Assembly: GCF_013408335.1 (NCBI RefSeq)
Contig: NZ_JACBZR010000001.1
Location: 1,426,001-1,490,000, forward strand
Length of the DNA stretch: 64,000 nucleotides
Source: Nocardioides panzhihuensis
GTDB lineage: Bacteria > Actinomycetota > Actinomycetes > Propionibacteriales > Nocardioidaceae
Direction of reading: 5' to 3'
Below are positions 15,361 to 25,187 of the stretch, one piece after another. Below the pieces are notes generated by a model. That model ran no database searches, was not told where the DNA came from, and saw nothing but the letters and a program-made list of their open reading frames with translations. Each line of letters begins with the position of its first letter. Position 1 is the stretch's first letter. A program made the position numbers and the translations under genes.

Positions 15361-17142
15361 CTATTTGATCTCGGCGATGACTGCGCCGTTGGCGACGGTC
15401 TCGCCCACGGTGGCGGTCAGGCCGGTGATGGTGCCGGCTTTGTGGGCTTTGAGGGGTTGTTCCATCTTCATGGCCTCGATGACCACGACGACGTCACCCT
15501 CGGCGACCTCCTGGCCTTCTTCGACGGCGATCTTGACGATGGTGCCTTGCATCGGGGAGGCGACGGAGTCGCCGGAGGCGGCAGCGCCGGTCTTCTTCGC
15601 AGCGCGCTTGGGCTTCTTCGCGGCACCGGCGCCACCGCCGGCCGCGAGCCCGCCGAGTCCGGCGGGCAGGGAGACCGAGAGGCGTTTGCCGCCGACTTCG
15701 ACCACGACGGTCTGCCGCTGCCCGGCGGTGCCGTCTTCGTCGTGCTCACCGGCGGTGCCGGTGTAGGGGGTGATCTGGTTGTCGAAGTCGGTCTCGATCC
15801 AGGTGGTGTAGACCTCGAAGGAGCCGTTGGCGGCGGTGTAGGCGGGGTCGTTGACGACGGCCTGGTGGAACGCGATGGCGGTGGGCATGCCGTCGACCTT
15901 GAACTCCTCCAGCGCGCGGCGTGAGCGTTCGAGTGCTTGGGTGCGGTCGCGGCCGGTGATGATCAGCTTGGCGATGAGCGAGTCGAACGCGCCCGGGATG
16001 GTCTCGCCCTTCTCATAACCGCCGTCCAGGCGTACGCCGGGGCCGGCCGGAGGCGCCCACTCGGTCAGGGTGCCCGGGGCGGGCATGAAGTTGTTGCCGC
16101 CGTCCTCGGCGTTGATGCGGTATTCGATGGAGTGGCCGCGGATCTCGGGGTCGTCGTAGCCCAGCTCCTCACCGGCGGCGATGCGGAACATCTCGCGGAC
16201 CAGGTCGATGCCGGTGACCTCCTCGGAGACGCAGTGCTCGACCTGGAGGCGGGTGTTGACCTCGAGGAAGGAGATGGTGCCGTCGGCGGCGACGAGGAAC
16301 TCACACGTGCCGGCGCCGACGTAGCCGGCCTCGCGCAGGATCGCCTTGGAGGACTCATAGAGGCGCTTGTTCTGCTCCTCGGTCAGGAACGGCGCGGGGG
16401 CCTCCTCGACCAGCTTTTGGTGGCGGCGCTGCAGCGAGCAGTCGCGGGTGGAGATGACGACCACGTTGCCGTGGGTGTCGGCCAGGCACTGGGTCTCGAC
16501 GTGGCGTGGTTTGTCGAGGAACTTCTCGACCAGGCACTCGCCACGCCCGAAGGCGCTGATCGCTTCGCGGACCGCGGACTCGTAGAGCTCGGGGATCTCC
16601 TCGAGGGTGCGGGCGACCTTCAGGCCGCGACCGCCACCACCGAAGACGGCCTTGATGGCGACCGGAAGGCCGTGCTCGGTGGCGAAGGAGACGATCTCGG
16701 AGGCGTCCTTGACCGGGTCCTTGAGGCCCGGGGCCAGCGGCGCACCGGCCTTGAGCGCGATCTGCTTGGCCTTGGCCTTGTCACCGAGCGCGTCGATGGC
16801 CTCGGGGGAGGGGCCGATCCAGGTCAGACCGGCCTCGATCACGGCCGTGGCGAAGTCGGCGTTCTCGGCCAGGAAGCCGTAGCCGGGGTGGACCGAGTCC
16901 GCGCCGGACTGGCGGGCGACATCGAGGATCTTCTCGATGGAGAGGTAGGACTCCGCAGGCGTCGCGCCGCCGAGCGAGTAGGACTCATCGGCCAGACGCA
17001 CGAAGAGCGCGTCACGGTCGGGGTCCGCGTAGATCGCTACAGAGCCGATCCCGGCGTCCTTGCACGCGCGGATCACTCGAACGGCGATCTCACCGCGGTT
17101 GGCGATCAGGACCTTTGTCAGTGGCTTGTTCAACGTGGTCAC
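15361..17142 (-). CDS. accA: Acyl-CoA carboxylase alpha subunit (biotin carboxylase + BCCP)
   Basis: This 593-residue fusion of biotin carboxylase and biotin carboxyl carrier protein carries out ATP- and bicarbonate-dependent carboxylation of biotin for acetyl/propionyl-CoA carboxylase. The N-terminus [20 protein letters not shown], the ATP-grasp loop [11 protein letters not shown] and [11 protein letters not shown] are visible, and the C-terminal carrier has EAMKMEQ with the biotinylated Lys at about 559. The start is a GTG at 17142; longer in-frame starts lack homology. It follows the epsilon and beta subunit genes in one minus-strand operon. An extended Ala/Lys-rich linker precedes the carrier domain. 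Confidence 0.93.
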   Translation of the reverse strand: MTTLNKPLTKVLIANRGEIAVRVIRACKDAGIGSVAIYADPDRDALFVRLADESYSLGGATPAESYLSIEKILDVARQSGADSVHPGYGFLAENADFATAVIEAGLTWIGPSPEAIDALGDKAKAKQIALKAGAPLAPGLKDPVKDASEIVSFATEHGLPVAIKAVFGGGGRGLKVARTLEEIPELYESAVREAISAFGRGECLVEKFLDKPRHVETQCLADTHGNVVVISTRDCSLQRRHQKLVEEAPAPFLTEEQNKRLYESSKAILREAGYVGAGTCEFLVAADGTISFLEVNTRLQVEHCVSEEVTGIDLVREMFRIAAGEELGYDDPEIRGHSIEYRINAEDGGNNFMPAPGTLTEWAPPAGPGVRLDGGYEKGETIPGAFDSLIAKLIITGRDRTQALERSRRALEEFKVDGMPTAIAFHQAVVNDPAYTAANGSFEVYTTWIETDFDNQITPYTGTAGEHDEDGTAGQRQTVVVEVGGKRLSVSLPAGLGGLAAGGGAGAAKKPKRAAKKTGAAASGDSVASPMQGTIVKIAVEEGQEVAEGDVVVVIEAMKMEQPLKAHKAGTITGLTATVGETVANGAVIAEIK

Positions 17143-17179
17143 GGTCTGTGCTCTCTCATGGATGACTCGTCTGGGGGCG

Positions 17180-17446
17180 TCAGTGGGGGAGTGCGCTGGA
17201 GCGCCAGGCGTCTGGGCCGGGTCGAAGTGGCCCGCGAAGCTGCGGTCTCGACCATGCGGGTCTGGGCTTGGGTCGCGCTGGTGCAGCTGTGTGGAGTGCT
17301 GAGAGGACAGCGACGAGTGCGGCGATCTCATCGGCGCTGACATGTGCTGCGTCTGGGCTGGATACCCGCAGCGCCGGGCATGGGGGCGCCGACGCTGCGG
17401 GAAACTTGGGAGCGCCTACGGGAGTGCCGGTGGATGGCTCGGTCAC
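17180..17446 (-). CDS. accE: Acyl-CoA carboxylase epsilon subunit
   Basis: This small 88-residue protein lies exactly between the beta and alpha subunit genes. It carries the epsilon signature: a helix [15 protein letters not shown] followed by a basic Pro/Trp-rich tail ([20 protein letters not shown]). Epsilon subunits join alpha and beta in actinobacterial acyl-CoA carboxylase complexes. The GTG start overlaps the beta stop (GTGA), implying translational coupling. The N-terminal half is Pro/Ala-rich and variable, and short genes of this type are easily missed. Confidence 0.85.
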   Translation of the reverse strand: MTEPSTGTPVGAPKFPAASAPPCPALRVSSPDAAHVSADEIAALVAVLSALHTAAPARPKPRPAWSRPQLRGPLRPGPDAWRSSALPH

Positions 17447-19074
17447 AGCGGGATGTTTCCGTGCTTCTTGGCGGGGAGGGTCTCGCGTTTGGTGCGCAGG
17501 AGTCGGAGTGCGCGGGTGACTTCGGCGCGGGTCTCGTGGGGTGGGATGACGGCGTCGATGTAGCCGCGTTCGGCGGCGATGTAGGGGTTGGCCAGGGTGG
17601 TCTCGTACTCGTCGATGAGCTCGGCGCGTTTGGCTTCGACCTGGTCGGTGCTGATGCCGGAGGCTTCCATCTCGGCCAGGGTGCGGCGGTGGATGATGTT
17701 GGCTGCGCCTTGGGCGCCCATGACCGCGATCTGGGCGGTGGGCCAGGCGAGGTTGATGTCGGCGCCGAGGTGCTTGGAGCCCATCACGTCGTAGGCGCCG
17801 CCGTAGGCTTTGCGGGTGATGATGGTGACCAGCGGGACGGTCGCCTCGGCGTAGGCGTAGATCAGCTTGGCGCCGCGGCGGATGATGCCGTTGTGTTCTT
17901 GGTCGGTGCCGGGCAGGAAGCCGGGTACGTCGACGAAGGTGATGACGGGGACGTTGAAGGCGTCGCAGGTGCGGACGAAGCGGGCGGCCTTCTCGGAGGC
18001 GTCGATGTCGAGGCAGCCGGCGAACTGCATCGGCTGGTTGGCCACGATGCCGACCGGGCGGCCCTCGATGCGGGCGTAGCCGATGATGATGTTGGGCGCC
18101 CACAGCGCCTGGACCTCGAGGAACTCCTCGTCGTCGACGATGTGGGAGATGACCTCGTGCATGTCGTAGGGCTGGTTGCCGCCGTCGGGGATGAAGGTGT
18201 CCAGCTCGCGGTCGAGGTCGGAGATCTCCAGGTCCGCGGTCTCCTCAAACGCCGGGGGCTCTTCCATGTTGTTGGAGGGCAGGTGGGAGAGCAGCGCCTT
18301 GACGTAGTCGATCGCGTCGGACTCATCGGTGCCCATGTAGTGGGCCACACCGGACTTGGAGTTGTGGGCCAGCGCGCCGCCGAGCTCTTCCATGGTGATG
18401 TCCTCGCCGGTGACGGTCTTGATGACGTCGGGGCCGGTGATGAACATGCCGGAGGTCTTGTCGACCATGATCGTGAAGTCGGTGACGGCCGGGGAGTAGA
18501 CGTGGCCGCCGGCGCAGTTGCCCATGATCAGGCTGATCTGCGGGATCACGCCGGAGGCGTGGACGTTGCGTTTGAAGATCTCCCCGTAGAGCCCCAGGGA
18601 CACGACGCCCTCCTGGATGCGGGCGCCGGCGCCTTCGTTGATCCCGATCAGTGGGGAGCCGGTCTTGATGGCGAGGTCCATGATCTTGGTGATCTTCTCG
18701 CCGTAGACCTCACCCAGCGACCCGCCGAAGACGGTGAAGTCCTGGGAGAAGACGCAGACCTGACGGCCCTCGATGGTGCCGTAGCCGGTGACCACGCCGT
18801 CGCCGAAGGGACGGTTCTTCTCCAGCCCGAACGCCGTGGAACGGTGACGGGCCAGCTCGTCGACCTCTTGGAAGGAGCCCTCGTCGAGCAGCATCTCGAT
18901 CCGCTCGCGGGCGGTCTGGCGTCCCTTGGCGTGCTGCTTCTCCACAGCCTTGGCGGAGCCGGCGTGGACGGCCTCGTCGAGACGACGCTCCAGCTCGGCC
19001 AGCTTCCCGGCAGTGGTGTGCAGGTCGATCTCGGTGCTCGGGGAATCGAGGGCGGTGTCGGGCTCGGCGGTCAA
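17443..19074 (-). CDS. accD: Acyl-CoA/propionyl-CoA carboxylase beta subunit (carboxyltransferase)
   Basis: The 543-residue carboxyltransferase transfers CO2 from biotin to propionyl-CoA or a related acyl-CoA. Oxyanion-hole regions are visible: [13 protein letters not shown] with [13 protein letters not shown] in the N-domain, and [17 protein letters not shown] with [15 protein letters not shown] in the C-domain. Size and motifs fit PccB/AccD. The start is a TTG at 19074, supported by AAGGAG six bases upstream. It is the first gene of the operon accD-accE-accA-small protein-adk. A divergent TetR gene and palindromes in the gap suggest direct control. Confidence 0.93.
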   Translation of the reverse strand: MTAEPDTALDSPSTEIDLHTTAGKLAELERRLDEAVHAGSAKAVEKQHAKGRQTARERIEMLLDEGSFQEVDELARHRSTAFGLEKNRPFGDGVVTGYGTIEGRQVCVFSQDFTVFGGSLGEVYGEKITKIMDLAIKTGSPLIGINEGAGARIQEGVVSLGLYGEIFKRNVHASGVIPQISLIMGNCAGGHVYSPAVTDFTIMVDKTSGMFITGPDVIKTVTGEDITMEELGGALAHNSKSGVAHYMGTDESDAIDYVKALLSHLPSNNMEEPPAFEETADLEISDLDRELDTFIPDGGNQPYDMHEVISHIVDDEEFLEVQALWAPNIIIGYARIEGRPVGIVANQPMQFAGCLDIDASEKAARFVRTCDAFNVPVITFVDVPGFLPGTDQEHNGIIRRGAKLIYAYAEATVPLVTIITRKAYGGAYDVMGSKHLGADINLAWPTAQIAVMGAQGAANIIHRRTLAEMEASGISTDQVEAKRAELIDEYETTLANPYIAAERGYIDAVIPPHETRAEVTRALRLLRTKRETLPAKKHGNIPL

Positions 19075-19094
19075 CGGAACTCCTTGTGAACTTC

Positions 19095-19113
19095 AGTGTC
19101 AATGAATGAGACT
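19095..19113. promoter_or_regulatory. Candidate TetR operator in accD/tetR divergent gap
   Basis: AGTGTC and GAGACT are near-inverted arms around AATGAAT. A second dyad, TCATGC-G-GCATGA, lies at 19119-19131. Both are in the 86-nt gap between accD and the divergent TetR gene, where auto-regulation would be expected. The binding protein is inferred. Confidence 0.45.
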
Positions 19114-19160
19114 AAGTGTCATGCGGCATGATGTCCAGGGACCAGTCCAAAAGGAGAGTG

Positions 19161-19832
19161 ATGGCAGCAGCGCGTGACGAGATCTCAGACGCGGCATTCC
19201 GCCTGTTCGGGATCCAGGGGTATGCCGCCACCTCGGTCGACGACATCGCGTCAGAGGCAGGCGTCAGCCGCAGCACCTTCTTCCGCTCCTTCGGGTCCAA
19301 GGAAGCGGTGATCTTCCCCGACCACGACGAGCTCCTCGCCCGGATCGAGGAGCGCTTGCGCACCTCGCCTTCGGACGCCGGCCTTGCCGCCGTCACCGAC
19401 GCAGTCAAGATCGTGTTGTTCCACTACGTAGCGGAGGCCGAGCGGGCGCGGGAACGCTATCGGCTGACCTCTACGGTGCCGGCGCTCCGCGAGCGCGAGC
19501 TGGTGAGCGGGGCCCGCTATCAGCGCCTCTTCCGTCGATACCTGAGCCACTGGGCCGAGGCCTCGCCAGAAGCAGAGCTCCGTGCCGAGGTCACGGCAGC
19601 GGCCGTCGTTGCGGCACACAACCGGGTGCTTCGCCGTTGGCTCCGACGGGAGTGCACGGACCCGCAACGGGAGATCGAGCACGCGCTGGCCGCAGTCCAT
19701 CGCACCTTCGCCGACGAGAGCGAGACCTCGATCGGGATGCTCGTCGTTCCGGCCGGAGTTCCCGCCTCAGCCGTGGAAGCGGCAGTCAAAAGGGCGCTGG
19801 AAGGAATTTCTGTCCGAAACCTCGATCAGTAA
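19161..19832 (+). CDS. TetR family regulator, divergent from acyl-CoA carboxylase operon
   Basis: This 223-residue TetR-type regulator has an N-terminal HTH (DEISDAAFRLFGIQGYAATSVDDIASEAGVSRSTFFRSFGSKEA, about residues 5-48, quoted here as one domain). The ATG at 19161 follows AAAAGGAG; upstream GTG/ATG codons (19116-19131) lie within the operator region and are less likely. It probably represses accD-accE-accA in response to an acyl-CoA. Its paralogue at 26113-26790 shares the STFFR-FGSK recognition helix and a similar C-terminal domain. Confidence 0.88.
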   Translation: MAAARDEISDAAFRLFGIQGYAATSVDDIASEAGVSRSTFFRSFGSKEAVIFPDHDELLARIEERLRTSPSDAGLAAVTDAVKIVLFHYVAEAERARERYRLTSTVPALRERELVSGARYQRLFRRYLSHWAEASPEAELRAEVTAAAVVAAHNRVLRRWLRRECTDPQREIEHALAAVHRTFADESETSIGMLVVPAGVPASAVEAAVKRALEGISVRNLDQ

Positions 19833-19875
19833 AATCACCAGTTCAGGACCACCAGAGAGGGCAGCACCTCCGACC

Positions 19876-19918
19876 CGAGCCAGGTCCGTCATCGTCGGAC
19901 GATGACGGACCTGGCTCG
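19876..19918. terminator. Bidirectional terminator between tetR and icmF
   Basis: Perfect 21-bp inverted arms (19876-19896 and 19898-19918, core CCAGGTCCGTCATCG and its complement) are separated by one base, so the hairpin folds with a minimal loop. It sits between two convergent genes and can serve both. The inverted repeat is unusually long. Confidence 0.8.
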
Positions 19919-19955
19919 CGTCCAACGACGCTTCACCACGGAACCTGGCGTGCGG

Positions 19956-22900
19956 TCACACGTTGCGGCGGTACTGCCCGCCGACCTCGAAGAACGCTTC
20001 GGTCACCTGCTGGAGCGAGCACACTCGGGCGGCGTCCATGAGGACGGCGAACACGTTGGTCCCGGCGACGGCCGCCTCCTTGAGTCGTGTGATGGCCTCT
20101 GTGGCTTCCGCGCGGTGCGTTTCCTGGAACTGCAGCACGCGGTGCAGCTGCGACTTCTTCTCGGCCTCGGTGGCGCGCGCTAGCTCGATCTCTGCCGGGG
20201 ATGCGTCGGAGTCGGGCTTGACGAAGGTGTTGACGCCGATGATGGGCAGTGACCCATCGTGCTTGCGATGCTCGTAGAGCATCGACTCATCTTGGATGCG
20301 GCCGCGCTGGTAGCCGGTCTCCATCGCACCTAGCACGCCACCACGCTCGTTGATTCGGTCGAACTCGGCGAGCACCGCGTTCTCGACCAGGTCGGTGAGC
20401 TCGTCGATGATGAACGAACCCTGGAGCGGGTTCTCGTTCATGGCGAGTCCCCACTCGCGGTTGATGATGAGCTGGATCGCCAACGCTCTGCGTACCGACT
20501 CCTCGGTGGGTGTCGTCACCGCCTCGTCGTAGGCGTTGGTGTGCAGCGACTGGGCGTTGTCGTAGATCGCGATCAGTGCCTGCAGCGTGGTGCGGATGTC
20601 GTTGAAGTCCATCTCCTGCGCGTGCAGGGACCGGCCTGAGGTCTGCACGTGGTACTTCAGCTTCTGAGAGCGGTCGTTGGCGCCGTACTTCTCCTTCATC
20701 GTGATCGCCCAGATGCGGCGGGCGACGCGGCCGAGGACGGAGTATTCGGGGTCCATGCCGTTGGAGAAGAAGAAGGACAGGTTGGGCGCGAAGTCGTCGA
20801 TGTCCATCCCCCGGGCGAGGTAGGCCTCGACGTAGGTGAAGCCGTTGGCGAGGGTGAACGCAAGCTGGCTGATGGGGTTCGCGCCGGCTTCTGCGATGTG
20901 ATAGCCGGAGATCGACACCGAGTAGAAGTTGCGGACCTGCCGCTCGATGAACCACTCCTGGATGTCGGCCATCATCCGCAGAGAGAACTCGGTGGAGAAC
21001 AGGCAGGTGTTCTGGCCCTGGTCCTCCTTGAGGATATCGGCCTGCACGGTCCCGCGGACGTTCGCCATGGCGTACGCAACGAGCTCGTCGCGCTCCGCCT
21101 CGGACGGCTGCCTGCCCTCCCGATCGACGAACCTGTCGACCTGCTGGTCGATGGCTGTGTTGAGGAAGAACGCCAGCACGGTCGGGGCCGGCCCGTTGAT
21201 GGTCATCGACACCGAGGTGGAGGGGGAGACGAGGTCGAAGCCGTCGTAGAGCACCTTCATGTCGTCGAGCGTGGCGACGCTGACTCCCGACGTACCGACC
21301 TTGCCGTAGATGTCCGGCCGCGGATCCGGGTCGCGCCCGTAGAGGGTGACCGAGTCGAACGCGGTGGACAGACGGGTCGCGTCGCCGTCCTGGCTCAGGA
21401 TCTTGAAACGGCGGTTGGTGCGTGCCGGGTCACCCTCGCCGGCAAACATCCGTGCCGGGTCCTCGCCGTCGCGCTTGAACGGGAACACCCCAGCCGTGTA
21501 CGGGAAGTAGCCCGGCAGGTTCTCGCGACGCCAGAAGCGAACGAGCTCGCCGTGGTCGGTGAAGCGCGGGAGCGAGACTCGCGGGATCTGGTTGCCCGAC
21601 AGGGATTCACGGGTCAGGGGAGTGTGGATCTCGCGGTCGCGTACCTTCACGACCTGCTCGTGACCTGAGTAGGAGTCCACCACCGTCGGCCACGCCTTGA
21701 TCTGGTCGGTGACCTCGTGAGGCAGGTCCCTGTGCGCGGATTCGAGGAGGTCCTCGACGTCGGAGGTCTCGCGGTCGGCGGCGACGAGCTCGCCTTGCAC
21801 GATCTCCAACCGCTGAACTCGTCGTGCCGCCTCGGCGAGCCGATCGGTCTGGGCGTGGTAACCGCGGACGGCCTCAGTGATCTCGGCTAGGTAGCGCGCA
21901 CGGTCGGTGGGCACGACCTGGCGAATTCCGGAGGAGTACCGTACGTCGACGCGGGCGAGGATGCCCTCGGAGATCGGCAGCCCACGACCGGCGAGGTCGT
22001 CGCGAAGATGCTGGTAGAGCGCGGTCACGCCGTCGTCGTTGAACGTTGCGGCCGAGGTGCCGAAGACGGGCATCTCGGAAGGCTGCTTCCCGAAGGCCTC
22101 ACGGTTGCGTACCAGCTGCCGGCCGACGTCCCGCATCGCGTCCTTGGCCCCGCGGCGCTCGAACTTGTTGATCGCGACGGTCTCGGCGAAGTCGAGCATG
22201 TCGATCTTCTCCAGCTGCGAGGCAGCACCGAACTCGGGAGTCATGACGTAGAGACTGGTGTCGACGAAAGGCACGATCGCCGCGTCACCTTGACCGATAC
22301 CGGGCGTCTCCACGATCACCAGATCGAACCCGGCAGCCTTGACGACATCGATCACGTCGGCGAGGTGCTCGGGCACCTCGTGGGCGCCACGGGTCGCCAG
22401 GGAACGGAAGAAGACGCGGTCGCCGTCGAGGGAGTTGGCCCGGATCCGATCGCCGAGGAGCGCGCCGCCGCCTTTGCGTCGGGTCGGATCGACGGCGATG
22501 ACCGCGATGCGGAGCTTGTCCTGCTGGTCCACCCTGAAGCGGCGAACCAGTTCGTCGGTCAACGACGACTTGCCTGACCCGCCAGTGCCTGTGATTCCGA
22601 GAACAGGCGTGTGACGATCGGCCGCGGTCGTCTTGAGGGTGGCGAGGACGCCCTCGGGCAGCCGGCCGGCCTCGGCGCCAGTGATTGCACGAGCGATGGC
22701 GAACCGGTCGCCCGAGACGACACTGTCCGCACTGACGGCCTTGGTATCCCACAGATCGAAGTCGCAGTCGGCGACGACGGAGTTGATCATGCCGACCAGG
22801 CCCATCTTCTGCCCGTCCTCGGGGGAGAAGATCGTGACTCCCGCCTCCCGGAGGCGCTTGATCTCGGCGGGCACGATGACTCCGCCGCCTCCGCCCACGA

Positions 22901-23183
22901 CCTTGATGTGATCCGCGCCTGCCTCGCGGAGGGACTCGGCGAGGTACTCGAAGTACTCCACATGCCCACCCTGGTACGACGACACCGCTACGCCATGGGC
23001 GTCCTCCTCGAGTGCGGCGTCGACGACCTCCTGCACGGACCGATTGTGGCCGAGATGGATCACTTCGCAGCCCTGGCTCATGAAGATCCGCCGCATGATG
23101 TTGATCGAGGCATCGTGACCGTCGAACAGGCTCGACGCCGTGACGAGACGGATCGGATGGGTGGGCACGTGAAGGTCAGCCAT
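19956..23183 (-). CDS. icmF: Fused isobutyryl-CoA mutase IcmF
   Basis: This 1075-residue enzyme fuses a B12-binding domain (LFDGHDASINIMRRI at the N-terminus), a MeaI-type G-protein chaperone (P-loop GTGGSGKSS) and the large acyl-CoA mutase domain (DPDPRPDIYGKVGTSGVSV, SVSMTINGPAPTVLAFF). IcmF interconverts isobutyryl-CoA and n-butyryl-CoA using adenosylcobalamin, and the G domain guards cofactor loading. The ATG at 23183 removes 108 codons of a longer frame that lacks homology. A MarR gene lies directly upstream on the same strand, with a perfect 13-bp inverted repeat between them, implying repression of icmF. Confidence 0.93.
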   Translation of the reverse strand: MADLHVPTHPIRLVTASSLFDGHDASINIMRRIFMSQGCEVIHLGHNRSVQEVVDAALEEDAHGVAVSSYQGGHVEYFEYLAESLREAGADHIKVVGGGGGVIVPAEIKRLREAGVTIFSPEDGQKMGLVGMINSVVADCDFDLWDTKAVSADSVVSGDRFAIARAITGAEAGRLPEGVLATLKTTAADRHTPVLGITGTGGSGKSSLTDELVRRFRVDQQDKLRIAVIAVDPTRRKGGGALLGDRIRANSLDGDRVFFRSLATRGAHEVPEHLADVIDVVKAAGFDLVIVETPGIGQGDAAIVPFVDTSLYVMTPEFGAASQLEKIDMLDFAETVAINKFERRGAKDAMRDVGRQLVRNREAFGKQPSEMPVFGTSAATFNDDGVTALYQHLRDDLAGRGLPISEGILARVDVRYSSGIRQVVPTDRARYLAEITEAVRGYHAQTDRLAEAARRVQRLEIVQGELVAADRETSDVEDLLESAHRDLPHEVTDQIKAWPTVVDSYSGHEQVVKVRDREIHTPLTRESLSGNQIPRVSLPRFTDHGELVRFWRRENLPGYFPYTAGVFPFKRDGEDPARMFAGEGDPARTNRRFKILSQDGDATRLSTAFDSVTLYGRDPDPRPDIYGKVGTSGVSVATLDDMKVLYDGFDLVSPSTSVSMTINGPAPTVLAFFLNTAIDQQVDRFVDREGRQPSEAERDELVAYAMANVRGTVQADILKEDQGQNTCLFSTEFSLRMMADIQEWFIERQVRNFYSVSISGYHIAEAGANPISQLAFTLANGFTYVEAYLARGMDIDDFAPNLSFFFSNGMDPEYSVLGRVARRIWAITMKEKYGANDRSQKLKYHVQTSGRSLHAQEMDFNDIRTTLQALIAIYDNAQSLHTNAYDEAVTTPTEESVRRALAIQLIINREWGLAMNENPLQGSFIIDELTDLVENAVLAEFDRINERGGVLGAMETGYQRGRIQDESMLYEHRKHDGSLPIIGVNTFVKPDSDASPAEIELARATEAEKKSQLHRVLQFQETHRAEATEAITRLKEAAVAGTNVFAVLMDAARVCSLQQVTEAFFEVGGQYRRNV

Positions 23184-23205
23184 GGAGGCCCCCAAAGAAA
23201 TAGTT

Positions 23206-23236
23206 GGATGTCCTACTAATAGATAGTAGGACATCC
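23206..23236. promoter_or_regulatory. MarR-type operator upstream of icmF
   Basis: GGATGTCCTACTA and TAGTAGGACATCC are perfect 13-bp inverted arms separated by ATAGA, 23 nt upstream of the icmF start. Size and AT-rich centre fit a MarR-family operator, and the neighbouring MarR gene is the likely binder. Confidence 0.75.
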
Positions 23237-23259
23237 ATGCATATCCTGGAAGTGGGCTC

Positions 23260-23775
23260 TCAGTCCCTCGCCAGGTAGTCGACGTGGTCGCCAGAGGCGG
23301 CCCGTAGGTGCCCGAGGAGCTCGGTGAGGCGGACGACGTCGTCGCTGTCGAGCCCGGGGCGAGCAAACACCTGCTCATTGAGACCCGCGGTGGCTTCCTC
23401 GACCACGTCGTGGCCGTTGCGGGTGAGGGAAGCGAGGATGACCCGCCGGTCGTCGTCTCGCCGGAGGCGCTCGACGTATCCTTGGCGAACGAGCCGCTCG
23501 ACCGCACTGGACACGCTGGTGGGGTGCACCTGGAGGAGTGATCCCAAGCGCGTCATTGGCATCGGGCCCGAGCGTGAGAACGACAGGAGCCGTAGGATCT
23601 CAAAACGCGCGAAGGTCAAGTCGAGGGGCCGCAGTACGGCGTCGATGCGTTCCATGAGCAGCTGCTGAACACGTGCGATCGACGTCACCATCGCCATGCC
23701 ATCGGCGGCGTCGGCCCAGTCGTGACGCACCCACTGGTGGTGCGCCTCGCGAATGGGGTCTCGGTCGTCTCGCAT
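23260..23775 (-). CDS. MarR family transcriptional regulator
   Basis: This 171-residue MarR-type winged-helix protein has helices IARVQQLLMERIDAVLRPLDLTF-type dimerisation regions and a recognition core RLGSLLQVHPTSVSSAVERL followed by the wing ERLRRDDDRRVILASLT. MarR proteins release DNA on binding small aromatic or CoA ligands. It is immediately upstream of icmF, with a long palindrome between the two genes that it probably recognises. ATG at 23775 is the best start; no strong ribosome site is seen, so the exact N-terminus is moderately sure. Confidence 0.88.
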   Translation of the reverse strand: MRDDRDPIREAHHQWVRHDWADAADGMAMVTSIARVQQLLMERIDAVLRPLDLTFARFEILRLLSFSRSGPMPMTRLGSLLQVHPTSVSSAVERLVRQGYVERLRRDDDRRVILASLTRNGHDVVEEATAGLNEQVFARPGLDSDDVVRLTELLGHLRAASGDHVDYLARD

Positions 23776-23987
23776 TCGGATAGGTTACCGCAGGGTAGTT
23801 GGGCGTCCTAGGTTCATGGAGATGGGTTGGCCGTGGTTCCGTATGGACGGACCTTGGACGCGACCAACCGGGCGCGCGAGAAGATGGCGGTCGGGAGAAC
23901 CGTATACACGCGCTCTTCCGGTTCCTCAGCCTCACCTCGGGGCTTCGTGGGGTTGATGGAACTTGCGTCGGCGCGGCAGGTGCGGGA

Positions 23988-25157
23988 TCAGCGAACTGGC
24001 GTGCCGAGCAGCTGGCGCGCCATCACGAGGCGCTGGATCTGGTTGGTGCCTTCGTAGATCTGGGTGATCTTGGCGTCGCGCATCATGCGTTCGAGGGGGA
24101 AGTCCTGGGTGTAGCCGGCTCCGCCGAGGAGCTGGACGGCGTCGACGGTGATCTCCATGGCGGTGTCGCTGGCGAAGCATTTGGCGGCCGCTCCGAAGAA
24201 GGGCAGGTCGCTGGCGTGCCGTTGGGACTTGGCGGCGGCGATGTAGACGAGCTGGCGGGCAGCCTCGAGCTTCATCGCCATGTCGGCGAGCATGAACTGG
24301 ATGCCTTGGAAGTCGGCGATGTGTTTGCCGAACTGCTGGCGTTCCTGGACGTAGGCCAGGGCGTGGTCGAGGGCGCCTTGGGCGATGCCGACGGCTTGGG
24401 CGGCGATGGTGATGCGGGTGTGGTCCAGGGTGCGGAGGGCGAGCTGGAGGCCGGTGCCGGGCTCGCCGATGATGCGGTCGGCGGGCAGGTAGACGGCGTC
24501 GAAGATCAGCTCGCAGGTGGGGGAGCCCTTGATGCCCAGCTTCTTCTCGGGCGCGCCGACGGTGAACCCCTCGTCGCTCTTCTCCACGACGAAGGCACTC
24601 ACGTTGGACCCGCGTCGACCGTCAGGGTCGGTGACGGCGAGGACGGTGTAGTAGTCGGAGATGCCGGCGTTGCTGATCCATGACTTCTGTCCGCTCAGCA
24701 CCCAGTGGTCACCGTCGCGGACGGCGCGGGTCTTCATGGAGGCGGTGTCGGAGCCGGCTTCGCGCTCGGACAGGGCATACGAGAACGCGGAGGTGCCTGC
24801 TGCGAGCGGTGGCAGGTAGCGCTGGTTGAGCTCCTCGGATCCGGCGAGGATCAGCGGGAGGCTGCCGAGCTTGTTGACCGCTGGGATCAGGGAGGACGAG
24901 GCGCACACCCGCGCGATCTCCTCGATGACGATGCAGGTCGCCAAGGAGTCCGCGCCCTCGCCGCCGTACGCCTCGGGCACGTGCGGAGCGTGGAACCCGG
25001 AGGCGACGAGCGCGTCGTACGCCTCGGTCGGGAACCTCGCGGCGGCATCGACCTCTGCGGCGTACGGAGCGATCTTGTTCTCCGCGATCCCACGCACGGC
25101 CTCGCGCAGATCGAGGTGGTGGTCGGCGAGCTCGAGGTAGGGAAAGTCGTCGGTCAT
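23988..25157 (-). CDS. Acyl-CoA dehydrogenase
   Basis: This 389-residue FAD-dependent acyl-CoA dehydrogenase introduces the alpha-beta double bond during beta-oxidation and passes electrons to ETF. Family motifs are visible: YALSEREAGSDTASM, VLSGQKSWISNAG, the region ending DFPLERMMRDAKITQIYEGTN with the catalytic Glu in YEGT, and QIQRLVMAR at the C-terminus. Length is typical of short/branched-chain enzymes. It follows the 3-hydroxyacyl-CoA dehydrogenase gene by 30 nt on the same strand, so the two form one transcript. Chain specificity is unknown. Confidence 0.92.
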   Translation of the reverse strand: MTDDFPYLELADHHLDLREAVRGIAENKIAPYAAEVDAAARFPTEAYDALVASGFHAPHVPEAYGGEGADSLATCIVIEEIARVCASSSLIPAVNKLGSLPLILAGSEELNQRYLPPLAAGTSAFSYALSEREAGSDTASMKTRAVRDGDHWVLSGQKSWISNAGISDYYTVLAVTDPDGRRGSNVSAFVVEKSDEGFTVGAPEKKLGIKGSPTCELIFDAVYLPADRIIGEPGTGLQLALRTLDHTRITIAAQAVGIAQGALDHALAYVQERQQFGKHIADFQGIQFMLADMAMKLEAARQLVYIAAAKSQRHASDLPFFGAAAKCFASDTAMEITVDAVQLLGGAGYTQDFPLERMMRDAKITQIYEGTNQIQRLVMARQLLGTPVR

Positions 25158-25187
25158 GGTGCCTCCTGGGTCGAGTCGGTCTGAGGG

